Assembly: GCA_047495785.1 (NCBI GenBank)
Contig: JBLDXI010000036.1
Location: 620,001-684,000 of the forward strand
Direction of reading: 5' to 3'
Origin: Lepidodermella squamata
Lineage: Eukaryota > Gastrotricha
Length of the DNA stretch: 64,000 bases
Positions 44,280 to 53,759 of the stretch are shown here, piece by piece. The stretch's first letter is position 1, and each line of letters opens with the position of its first letter. Made by a program: the position numbers and the translations under genes. The notes beneath the pieces are model-generated. The model was given only the letters and a program-made list of their open reading frames with translations, did not search any database and was not told the origin of the DNA.

Positions 44280-44469
44280 AATGAGATTGAAATATTCTTC
44301 AAAATAAATCCTGGTCATTTGCTTGCTAACGATACCTTTGTTGTGTTTTGTTAGAAAAATGAAAATCACAAAATAAACAATGTTTTAATGTCCACTCCAT
44401 CGCCACATCCATGTCCTACGCATGTGACGTTTCAGTGAAGTTTTACATTTACAGGTCTATTTACTCCAT

Positions 44470-44498
44470 AGAGAACGTAGTGATTCACTACGTTCTCT
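44470..44498. repeat. Perfect 13-bp hairpin
   Basis: AGAGAACGTAGTG and CACTACGTTCTCT are separated by three bases, about 190 nt after the receptor stop codon. It may be a small inverted repeat or a 3'-end structure. Confidence 0.5.
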
Positions 44499-44809
44499 AA
44501 TGATTTACTCTTAGTACCAATTCTTCACAAATCTTGTACTAATTTTCAGCCAAGTATGCATCTAAAGGAAATTATAAAGTCGAGGACGTAGCGAGGCTTC
44601 ACTGAACCTTTTCACAAAATTCTGAAAAGTTAGAAAGGGGCTGTTAGAAAAGGTTGATCAAAACCAGACAATTGATATTGAATGATAAGATATTGCAATC
44701 TCCTACGAAATTTGTTGTCATTAAACCCGTTTCAAATTATGATTCACACTCAATTCAAGAGGGAAGAGTCGTTTCAATCTCCCTCTTCCCCCATGCCCGA
44801 ATTAGAAAG

Positions 44810-45080
44810 TCCCAGAATGAACGTCCTCGCACTCAAAATACCCTCGGAGGGACACTTTCTAATGAGGTCCTATTTAGCTTAGTTAGCCGGTGTCTCTTAA
44901 TTCTAGGTGATCAATCACATGATGCCTAGTTAGCCTTGTTAGCCTACGCGACATCGTACAAATATGCAAGGACATAAATTTGGCTCATGCCCATACGCGA
45001 TGTCCGGATAACCTGGAAACTGCGAAATTGTTGGTTAATTGGCCTTAGAGTATCCGCTTACCCGCATATCAACGTCTTAC
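44810..45080 (+). promoter_or_regulatory. Orphan copy of a receptor upstream region
   Basis: Several blocks match the region 46490-46800 upstream of the receptor at 46856: CACTCAAAAT..CT.GGAGGGACACTTTCT, TGCAAGGACATAAATTTGGC and ATGCCCATACGCGATGTCCG. GGTTAATTGGCCTTAG corresponds to the TAATTAG box. No receptor coding sequence follows, so a gene has been lost here. Confidence 0.5.
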
Positions 45081-46489
45081 GTCTTGAAGTGTGGGCGATG
45101 AAGGCGGAAATAACCTCAGCAGCGCAATTCAACGTCAATTCGACTGACGACCAAATCCATGCCTTCAAAACGCTCGAAGTGATGTTTTGGATAAAGCATA
45201 CAAGTCAGACGTAGCAAACTTTCATAATTTCCTTCCGAATGCCGACTCGATCTGATGGGCATCTGCTGCAATTCCACTAAGTTTGACGGTGAAAAACATG
45301 CAAACAAACGGGTGTGTAAAAACAGATTGTTTCTTTTTCCGAAGACTTTTTGACAACCTCTATCCGATATTACACCACGCAGGTTGCGAACTTGGATCCC
45401 GGAGTGAGGGTGCAATAGAAGAAAATGAAGAAACTCGACTTACTCTTCGGTATGAATAAATTACGCTATGAATTATGCTTTGCTGCGGTTCGAGTGTCGA
45501 GTTAACCCTTCCTCGTCTCAATTTCAACTCATTTTGAACTTGAAAACATGCTCAATATCCGGTATTTTGTACTATTTCTGCGTCTCTTTCTATTTATAAT
45601 TCGCTGAGTTTCCAAAAATACTTTGCTAATTTGACATCAACCGCATAAGCATGAGGGGAATCTAGGTTCAATTCCCAGACGATACGTGATGTTTTCTCAC
45701 AGCGAATTTCCGCCCGGTTGTTGTCAGTTTGTTGGTCTTTCCATTGTTGTTAGCCTAGTCTGATCAAAGAAATTTCGAGGAAACATTCCATTTTACAAGC
45801 ATAATATGATATCTCGGTTGCCCCCTGAAATACTATATACGGAAATATTTTGCCGGAAGGGAATAAAATCCCTTACGAGATTGACGGCGGGTAGGTAGAT
45901 GGTAGATGGGCAGTAAATCAGAGATAGAATTACCGCTAGGTGTGGTAAGGATCCTACCTGCCAATTCCATCGGTCCTTACTATGAGGTCATTTAAAGAAC
46001 AAAGGTGACCCTCATGTCCCACCTCGGCCAGGCCGGACAACAAAATGGGAATTTATCCCACTGTTTCTTTTATTTCAAGAGGTTTTAGAGCGGCTTTGAG
46101 TGGAAAATGTTCAACATGGCCTGAGTGAGCACTCAAACAAAGGGGGGCCCTTATGTCGATTTTTGTGATCCCTACAATCGAGATGGGCTACAATTCGCGA
46201 ATGGGCTAGCATTTGAAAATTTACCGTATTTTCTGCCTTCATGATATTTCCTAATTTAAAACTCTTGAAATTCACTTGAGCACAACTTTGACCCGACAAT
46301 TTTTAGCCAGAAATTTATGTGACCCTCATTTATATGGGTTATTTTTGGATTTCTTGCCAGGAACACAACCAATTACGGTGCCCCCCCCCCCCCTCGCATC
46401 CCCTGGTACTTCGCACAATGACGATGTCAAGACGCGATGTGATATGGTCTGAGTGAGCACTCTCTCATCTCGATGGATTCAACTTTTCG
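45081..46489. other. Intergenic stretch, no gene seen
   Basis: About 45130-45170 resembles 30610-30650 (GTCAATTCGAC..ACGACC.AA), a minor repeat. A 14-C run lies at 46381-46394, followed by GGTACTTCGCACAATG (about 46404-46420), which looks like one end of the hAT-like MITE family. Confidence 0.35.
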
Positions 46490-46750
46490 AATGATTGCAC
46501 TCAAAATGCTCTTGGAGGGACACTTTCTGGTTGCGTTGACCGTTGACCTGAAAGCTGCTGTCCCTTATTGGAATAGTTCCATCGGGGGAAGGACGTCGCG
46601 TGATGACGGACGAAGTACGTTATAGTGTACGGTTTTTTGTGAATCCGGCCAATTAACATTTGCAAAATAATATAAAATTGCAAAGACATATTTTGGCAGG
46701 ATTCTTATGCCCTGACGCGAAGTCCGACCCACCAGGGTGAGACAGTTAAT

Positions 46751-46855
46751 TAATTAGACTTCTCGGTTTTGAGTTACGCGCATACCTGAGCTATGCAAGA
46801 GTGCTAAATAAAAGAGCAACGAAGTTTTTGAATTTTAGCATTTCTTAATAAAAAA
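46751..46855 (+). promoter_or_regulatory. Upstream module and TATA-like box of receptor 46856
   Basis: TAATTAGA (46751-46758), GAGTTAC (46771-46777) and CTAAATAAAAG (46804-46814) about 45 nt before the ATG; the last two elements align with those of the receptor at 42006. Confidence 0.55.
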
Positions 46856-49141
46856 ATGGCCCTACCGTTTTATCAATTGGCGGCATATCTTGCCATTCTC
46901 ATCGCACATTCAGTCAATGGGCAAAACACTAAATTGGAGATGTTTTTCGGCAACAGTGTAATCCAAGCTACCGATTCTACTAGTGACATTTGCCTACATA
47001 TTCAAAAGCTGATGATCGATATGGTCAACAAGCGGAGCGATATCTTGCCCGGCTACGAGTTGGTCGCCGTTAACCAAGACGAAGGACCAGGTAGTTTTCT
47101 GCTAACCCGCCGGGTCATAGAATTCTACAGAAACCCGCCCGCTAATAATTCAGTCAAATCGCCCGTAGTCTGCGCAGGAGGCTACACTGCTGGATGTAAA
47201 TCTCTGGCACAAATTTCCCACCACTCGAATTTGGTTGCTATCGCCCCAGTTTGTTTATCTCCGACGTTCACGGCTAATCGGGCATTGTTTCCCAATTTCT
47301 ACCGTATCCGTCCGTCAGGCGAGTCATTAGCCCTGCCTAGGCTCAATTTCATCAAAAAGCTCGGTGGGTGGCAAAAGATCGCGATACTAGCTAATGCCGG
47401 CTCCACGATCGTCAATTTTCACGTTGCATCACACTTTTACGATCTGGCAGTTAAAAATGGCGTGGAAGTTGTACATTACGATGCTACTTTCGAATTGAAT
47501 GACGACTTGATATGGGGATTGAAGCATTCAGGTGCAAGGGTGATTGTCTATGAAATTTTTGATTCAACTGGTGCTATGCTGTTTCTCTGTAAATGCTTCA
47601 CTTTTGGCTTGACTGGGCCTCGGTACGTTTTTATCATGCCTGGTAACGCCTATGAGGATCAAATACAAGGAAGTACAAGGCCGGACGTTATTGGTCCGGG
47701 TTGTACCAAAGCAATTGTACAGCAACAGCAGAAGTCAACAGTTTTCATTGGATCAATATGGACTAGTTTTGGCGTTGAAAACACGGGTAAAACAAGTCTT
47801 GGTTTTGATGCGAAGCAGTTTGATCAGATGCTTGATAAGGCAGTTCCTGGTGCGAGGAACTTTTCCAACTACGGCAAGCGTTACCTCTGCCATGATCAGT
47901 ATCTTCAAGCCATCCTAACGCTAGACGGGGCTGAGAAGATTCTGAAGACGAATAATATGTCCCTCAAGGATTACAGTAACCAGCCAGAGATAGTAATGAG
48001 AGCAACGAATGAAAGTGCGGCAGCTATCAAGTTTTTAGGCTTCAGAAGGGGAGCTATCGAGTATTCTAAAAGGCTGGAAATGGATTCGGAGCCTCTGTAC
48101 ATCGTCCAGTGGATCCCAGAGGAAAGCAGGGCTCGGATCAACTACGAAATGACTCTTCGGGAGAACAAAACAAACATGAGTGATGTCTCGAGCTATATTG
48201 TTCGCAGCTTTGAATCTTACATTTGGTACACGGAGACAAAGCAGCCCCCAGCTGATTGGCCAGGCGAAGAAATCGACATAATCCACGTCCCGTATGCTTT
48301 TATGATCTTTGCTTGCGTCTTCAGTGGGGCAGCAACACTCGCCCAGCTGTTGGCTTTGATCTCGAATTGGGGCATTTATAAGATCGTTTTCACCCTGGCT
48401 TGCATGTTACTCAACGCAGCTTCAATCTTGTTCGCGCTGAATGTTCACACAACGGTGGTTTGTAACGCTAAGTATATTTCCCTAGCTATCGGAGGAACCG
48501 TCGTTCATTTGGTTCTCTATCGCAAGTTGGCATCACACGTGACCACAAAGCGCCGAGCCACTATATTTTCCTATGATTTCAAATCAATGATTTTCCCTAG
48601 ACCTCCGGCTACAACACCCCCAGTGATTAACAGAGGCTCTAAGCGGATGCGATCTCTGTTCGCCAATTTTGTACCAATGATTGTCCTTGTCACTAGTCTA
48701 TCCTTATTAGCAGCATGGCTCGGCGAAAATCAAATGGAAACACGCATTAAGCTTGTGCAAAGCGAGTATTTGTATGAACGTGACGTCTTGCGCCAAGTGT
48801 ATATCGAGATATGCGAGGCTAGTGATGTCAGGGATTTGAAATTCATGATGGCTTTAGCTGCGGTCGACCTAATTCCTGCAAGCGTGTCTGTTCTCCTAGC
48901 CATAGCCATTGCTAAGGTCGAATTGCCGGAGATCAAGCGGTATCGCATGGCCTCACTCATCAACTTGCCCTTAGTCATTGGGGCGATTTTCGTTATTATT
49001 GTGTCGACTAATTACTATGTAACCCAACAAATTGTAGCATCCCTCACATGTTTGAATATTTCAATTCTGACCAGTATTTTTGTACTTTTCTCCGATAAAG
49101 CTGTTGCGATCGTCCGCCGATTGGTTGCATATATAGTTTGA
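46856..49141 (+). CDS. GABA-B-like class C seven-helix receptor, intact (761 aa)
   Basis: An intronless frame with signal peptide (MALPFYQLAAYLAILIAHS), flytrap domain, PPADWPGEE linker, seven helices and a short basic tail (RRLVAYIV). It is among the more divergent members: QIHIQ-type changes near the N-terminus (DICLHIQ), a four-residue insertion in the flytrap (EDQIQGSTRPD) and an EMDSEPLYIVQW variant of the conserved DSEPQYIFQW block. The insertion and the sequence around it are shared with the 5' half of the chimera at 17342, which shows common origin. Helix 3 (TVVCNAKY) and loop 2 (EICEAS) cysteines are present. AATAAA lies near 49163. The pocket reads GCKSL, VCLSP and RIRPS. Confidence 0.87.
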   Translation: MALPFYQLAAYLAILIAHSVNGQNTKLEMFFGNSVIQATDSTSDICLHIQKLMIDMVNKRSDILPGYELVAVNQDEGPGSFLLTRRVIEFYRNPPANNSVKSPVVCAGGYTAGCKSLAQISHHSNLVAIAPVCLSPTFTANRALFPNFYRIRPSGESLALPRLNFIKKLGGWQKIAILANAGSTIVNFHVASHFYDLAVKNGVEVVHYDATFELNDDLIWGLKHSGARVIVYEIFDSTGAMLFLCKCFTFGLTGPRYVFIMPGNAYEDQIQGSTRPDVIGPGCTKAIVQQQQKSTVFIGSIWTSFGVENTGKTSLGFDAKQFDQMLDKAVPGARNFSNYGKRYLCHDQYLQAILTLDGAEKILKTNNMSLKDYSNQPEIVMRATNESAAAIKFLGFRRGAIEYSKRLEMDSEPLYIVQWIPEESRARINYEMTLRENKTNMSDVSSYIVRSFESYIWYTETKQPPADWPGEEIDIIHVPYAFMIFACVFSGAATLAQLLALISNWGIYKIVFTLACMLLNAASILFALNVHTTVVCNAKYISLAIGGTVVHLVLYRKLASHVTTKRRATIFSYDFKSMIFPRPPATTPPVINRGSKRMRSLFANFVPMIVLVTSLSLLAAWLGENQMETRIKLVQSEYLYERDVLRQVYIEICEASDVRDLKFMMALAAVDLIPASVSVLLAIAIAKVELPEIKRYRMASLINLPLVIGAIFVIIVSTNYYVTQQIVASLTCLNISILTSIFVLFSDKAVAIVRRLVAYIV

Positions 49142-49179
49142 AAAGGTCATTGAAATATTAATCGAAATAAATCTCGATT

Positions 49180-50928
49180 AATGGAGGCTACGATCTATAT
49201 CGCTGCTCTTTCGTCAATGTTAAGCTTAGATTTTGAAGATGAGCCACCCGTAAAAGTCCGGTTTAGAGAAAGTCCGGTTTAGACAACTTTCACTGCATTT
49301 GAGGCTTACGCGAAAATGAAGTGCGCTGGGTTTAGGCGTGATTTGTAGCTGATCTTACGCTTAAAACTAAATAGTGCCAGCGATCCGACTAGATCCAGCT
49401 CTGAGGGGGTAAATCGAGCATTTTAAATTCAAAATTTGCAAATCAACAGGGGGACCCTTACGTATTTCAGAAATTTTCGAAGGCCAGGGGGGCTTTCACG
49501 GCTCTCTTGCAGGGAGACTCAAAATTTACGAGACAAGCACCGATTTCGAATTTCGATATCAAAATATGCCTTCATGAGAATACAGGAACACACACTCCCT
49601 CTCTCTCTAGTGAAACAAGATTTGAATGTTTTTCAACAAAAAACCTAGTGATTTGGTTGCTAATGAAAGTTTTATGTTTTTTTAAATTGAAAAATGAAAC
49701 ATTACAATATAAAATGTGTTAACGTTTACCCCATCGCAGGCTCAACTGCGGGCTCAAGGCTCAATTAATACTTTAAGGTTCGCCGAAAAGGGGATGACCA
49801 GTGTACACCCCAGCTCGGCCAGACCGCACAAGTAAATGCAAATTTAGTCCGCTGTTGAAAAATCAATAGGTCGGAAAATCGCTTTTGCCCTTGTTGATCT
49901 TTCCGGCTCTAACCGTAGCACCTGGAAGCTTTTAATATTTATTTTCAAATTATCCGTGCTTGCTATAGTGAAGAAATAATCTTTTAGAGAGATGATATCC
50001 ACAGAATGAGTCTCAAGAGATTTGAATCAGTCAACTTGAGTTAGGGTGATTTAGGGTGTCACATTGACCTACAACCCAATTTCGTCAAATGACTTTGGGC
50101 TCTTAAAGATAATTTCATTACTAAATCAAGCACCTAGGATTTAAAAATCGATATTATAAGCTTCCAGGTGTTACATCATCAATCATCAATAAATCAATAG
50201 AACCCAATCATATACCCAAGCCGGCATTTAGACTCTACAGGTTTATTTTAATGTTTTCGCCTCCACCTGCGCTAAATTCGAATTATTTTCAAAAATCGAT
50301 AGCATAAATGAGCCCCTATTTAACATTTCGACTTCCGGGTTTTTATTAGCAGAAGTTCTCTGTCTAGTTCACGGTTCATCTCCTGGGCTCGAATGGATAA
50401 TTTGCAACAATTTTCTGAAATTGACGTATTCCGGTAAAATTGCGATTTTTCTGCCGCGGTTAGCTTCTTCAACAATTTAATCAAAACAAGAGCCCGGTAG
50501 AATTATTGCTGTTCAGTGTTCAAAATTATCCCTATATCTATCCATGCGCGTGAAGTTAGCGGACCAGTTTCGCGCGGTCCAAGGTTAATGCATAATATAC
50601 ATATTTTCCACCTGTCATTATGGTTGCTTATTTTGAGATAAAATTTTTGGCGATGTTGAATATCATGGAAACCAGTCTTAACCATGGACCGCAGCTAAAA
50701 AACGCATACTGGACCGCAATTTTCACAAAAATGCCATTTTTATGAAATTTGCGGTCCATTCACGTGCGGTCCATCATTTCCGGGCTATTATCATGGCATA
50801 ACGAGATTTCGATGTTACCAGGGCGACCTAGAGGCTGTCTTTATTGGTTTCCGCGGTTAGTTTTTAGTTTTAAGTGTTTATTGAGTCATTTAGTATAGTT
50901 AGTTGCTAGTCCAAGTCTAGTCCACGTT
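49180..50928. other. Intergenic stretch, no gene seen
   Basis: Short frames only. About 49440-49520 holds a fragment like the MITE interior (CAGGGGGACCCTTACG). The right end carries the 3' flank of the minus-strand protease, with its poly(A) signal as plus-strand TTTATT near 50877. Confidence 0.35.
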
Positions 50929-52292
50929 TCAAATTGAGAGTACAACGTCGTAGTGCGCTTTGTTGATGACGCAGTAGATGGCGCGCTCGTCGTTGTTCAT
51001 TGGCTGGCTCTCGAAGTCGCCCTGTGCAGCAAACCGGCGCCACTCGATTTCGACCGAATTATCTTGCTCACCACCGAATACGTAAATGGTGGTTTTCAGG
51101 AATCGCGCTGCAGCATATACCTCGATGAATTCGGCGAATGTAGACTTGGAGCGCATACGCGTAGCCTCGACGTAGTTGCTCCCGTTTTCGCGGTGTTGCT
51201 CAGGTAATGGCAAGAGGTGTCCATTCTCCTCAATGAATTTGCAAATTTTCTCCCTTAACTATCAGATACAATTTCAAATTACAAAGTAAGTGTAATCAAA
51301 TTAAAATCCTTACCATCAAATGATGGTCCTGAGTACCATAAACCCAGTAAGACAGCATCCTGAAGAAGCAGGCGCCATCGCCGAGCATGGAAACAGTTCG
51401 CCGCGGAGGACTGCTTCTCGGCGACATACTGCAGATCGCTGCTAGCTCAGGCTTGATTTGAACCGTAACCTGCCCGCCCAACATATTGGCTGTTGACAGC
51501 TGCCACTCGTGATTGACCGGGTGGAAAAGAACCATACCGAGGGGAATGACGGCAGGCAAACTCGGTTCTGGTGTTGCCGAACCCATTGCTATAAAGCGAT
51601 TACTCATTTACAAAAGCCGAAGCTGGTTACAGTTAAATCAGTTACTGAATGCAAGTTGCTGTCTTGCAGCCATCGAACCAATCGAAGAAGGCCGAACAGT
51701 GGCAGGGCTGGGAGACGTTGCTGAACAAATCGAAGAAGGCAAATTGGGCAAAGAAGGCGGAACAGTGGCAGGTCTGGGAGACGTTGCTGAACCAATCGAA
51801 GAAGGAAAATTGGGCAAAGAAGGCGGAACAGTGGCAGGTCTGGGAGACGTTGCTGAACCAATCGAAGAAGGAAAATTGGGCAAAGAAGGCCGAACAGTGG
51901 CAGGTCTGGGAGACGTTGCTGAACCAATCGAAGAAGGCAAATTGGGCAAAGAAGGCGGAACAGTGGCAGGTCTGGGAGACGTTGCTGAACCAATCGAAGA
52001 AGGCAAATTGGGCAAAGAAGGCGGAACAGTGGCAGGTCTGGGAGACGTTGCTGAACCAATCGAAGAAGGAAAATTGGGCAAAGAAGGCGGAACAGTGGCA
52101 GGTCTGGGAGACGTTGCTGAACCAATCGAAGAAGGAAAATTGGGCAAAGAAGGCCGAACAGTGGCAGGTCTGGGAGACGTTGCTGAACCAATCGAAGAAG
52201 GCAAATTAGGCAAAGAAGGCGGAACAGTGGCAGGGCTGGGAGACGTTGCTGAACAAATCGAAGTAGGCGAATTAAACAGTGTACAGAGTGGT
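50929..52292 (-). CDS. OTU-domain cysteine protease with an N-terminal 22-residue tandem repeat, 5' end unresolved
   Basis: Exons on the minus strand: 52292-51646, 51588-51314 and 51258-50929, with introns of 57 and 55 nt that keep frame. The first exon is preceded by a strong acceptor (CTATTTTTCAG), so at least one 5' exon is missing. It encodes about nine copies of LPNxPSSIGSATSPRPATVP, a Pro/Ser-rich and probably disordered repeat; a decayed unit (MGSATPEPSLPAV) continues in the next exon, which supports the splice and the strand. The OTU fold follows: DGACFFRMLSYWVYGTQDHH with the catalytic Cys, and NKAHYDVV near the end with the catalytic His. OTU enzymes remove ubiquitin or related tags. 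Both catalytic positions are present, so activity is expected. Mobile elements also carry OTU domains, so a host role is not certain. Confidence 0.7.
51690..52275. repeat. 66-bp tandem repeat, about 9 units
   Basis: Unit of 66 bp containing GAACAGTGGCAGGTCTGGGA and ACGTTGCTGAACCAATCGAA. Because 66 is divisible by three and the units hold few stops, long open frames appear in several frames on both strands. Variant positions (GGC/GGA and GGC/GGCC) follow a four-unit pattern that occurs twice, so a 264-bp block was duplicated. Confidence 0.9.
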
Positions 52293-52837
52293 CTGAAAAA
52301 TAGTGAAGAATGCGCATTTGTTCAAATAATTGCGTTTTCAGCTAATGATCACCAGGCTAATCAATCTCTTCAATCTATTGATTATCTGCAATTCAATGGC
52401 GCACATCTGATTAGCCAATATCGAGAGAAAAATGAAAATCAGTCCTAATAATGTATATGGTATTATTAAAACGAAATTGTAATTTGTAATATTGATTAAA
52501 AGAGGAGGGTCAAACAGTGAATAACAAGTTCAGCGATACCTTACATAGGCTCTTTACATTCTTCGTCTACCGAAGAACTCAAATTAATTCAGAAGTTCAA
52601 ATATTTCGTAAAATACGGTTTACGTGGCTCCTTTTCCTAGATCCGCGCCTTCACCTTCACTTCTATACCTCACCTAACTAGGCCAGATAATTGAAGGTAT
52701 GAAAAGGCATATTATTTCCGTTTCTAAAATATTTTTATCAGAAGCAAAATTCGGGCTTGGGTGAGGACCCTTCATTTACTAATTTTTTTTAAAAACTCCA
52801 ATTTCCATTTAAAAAGGTTTCAAACAAATGAAAAAAA

Positions 52838-53287
52838 CCGTACTGCCCGAATTGTTGAGCCTGTCTTTTATTGTTTTCAAACCAAGTCAAACCCCCGTCT
52901 TATAATTGAGACCGCCCTTTATTTGAGGCCTGACCTTTATTATTTCGAACCCTTCTCGACATTACGTCTTACAAGGCTTTGCAACTACCGCCAGATAGGT
53001 ACTCGCTGCCGATCAGCAGGAACTAAATTCGTTGAGTAAACATGTTACGCAACAAAGCAAACAAACCGCGCGATAGTTTTAGGCTAAGGTGTGTCGAAGC
53101 AGAGTGTTGAAGCTTTTTCCGCTGCTTTCCACTTAGACACCCGCCGCTTGATAGTGTTGAATTGTTGAATTGCTGAAATTAATGCGTTCGAGACCTGACC
53201 ATTATTTGAGGCCTGACCTTTATTATTTCGAATGACCCTTGGACCCCGTCTTATAATTGAGGCTGACTAACTTTTCGGGCAGTACGG
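52838..53287. mobile_element. 450-bp TIR element
   Basis: CCGTACTGCCCGAA at the left end and its exact reverse complement at the right end. Inside, GGCCTGACCTTTATTATTTCGAA occurs twice in direct orientation (truncated here as GGCCTGACCTTTATTATTTC; about 52930 and 53210) and CCCGTCTTATAATTGAG occurs twice. No coding frame. Confidence 0.65.
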
Positions 53288-53350
53288 TAGCTGAAAGAGA
53301 AAGGATCTCTAACTACAGCGTAGCTACAAGGTTAATGTGCCCATCACATG

Positions 53351-53459
53351 CAGGGCGCGAAGTACGGCGGGTCTAGGTGGAAAAACCCCAAAAAACCACA
53401 GGGGGACCCTTGAGTCATAAAACTAGGCCCCTAGTTCGAGGATGCTACTTCGCGCACTG
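53351..53459. mobile_element. hAT-like MITE with 8-bp target duplication
   Basis: A 109-bp element with 14-bp inverted ends (CAGGGCGCGAAGTA and CAGTGCGCGAAGTA reading inward), flanked by exact 8-bp repeats ATCACATG (53343-53350 and 53460-53467). Same family as 16500-16664. Confidence 0.85.
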
Positions 53460-53759
53460 ATCACATGATTGGCATCATTCAATTAATTATATACTACGAT
53501 TCGCAAATCTTAAGTCGTAGCTTCAACAATAGTTTTTGTTACACCACAATGTAGTCGAAGCGCTGAGTGCAGGCAAATTAGGCAAAGTTGCCGAGGCAAT
53601 TTTTGAAAATCTAATTTCTTCTTCATTTTAATTTTTCAAGCACAAATTTAATTTACATGCAGCAAAAAAAGCAAAATTTGAATTTCTTGTCGTTTGCTTT
53701 TCTAGGGGGAGGGGGGCTAAAATCGCACCCTGAGTTTTTAAAGACAGTTGCCCTGAGGC

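Noticed and set aside
45640-45700. tRNA-like B box (GGTTCAATTCC)
   Set aside because: A T-arm can be drawn, but no matching acceptor stem, D-arm or anticodon arm lies upstream at the right distance.
51513-52448. A 311-codon plus-strand frame over the 66-bp repeat, and other long frames there
   Set aside because: The repeat unit is a multiple of three and nearly stop-free in several frames, so these frames come for free. Only the minus-strand frame splices in phase to a recognisable domain.
52320-52450. An ATG exon (MCAIELQ...) joined to the protease repeat exon
   Set aside because: Using the donor CCTG|GTGATC creates a stop or breaks the frame at the joint, so the true 5' exon was left open.
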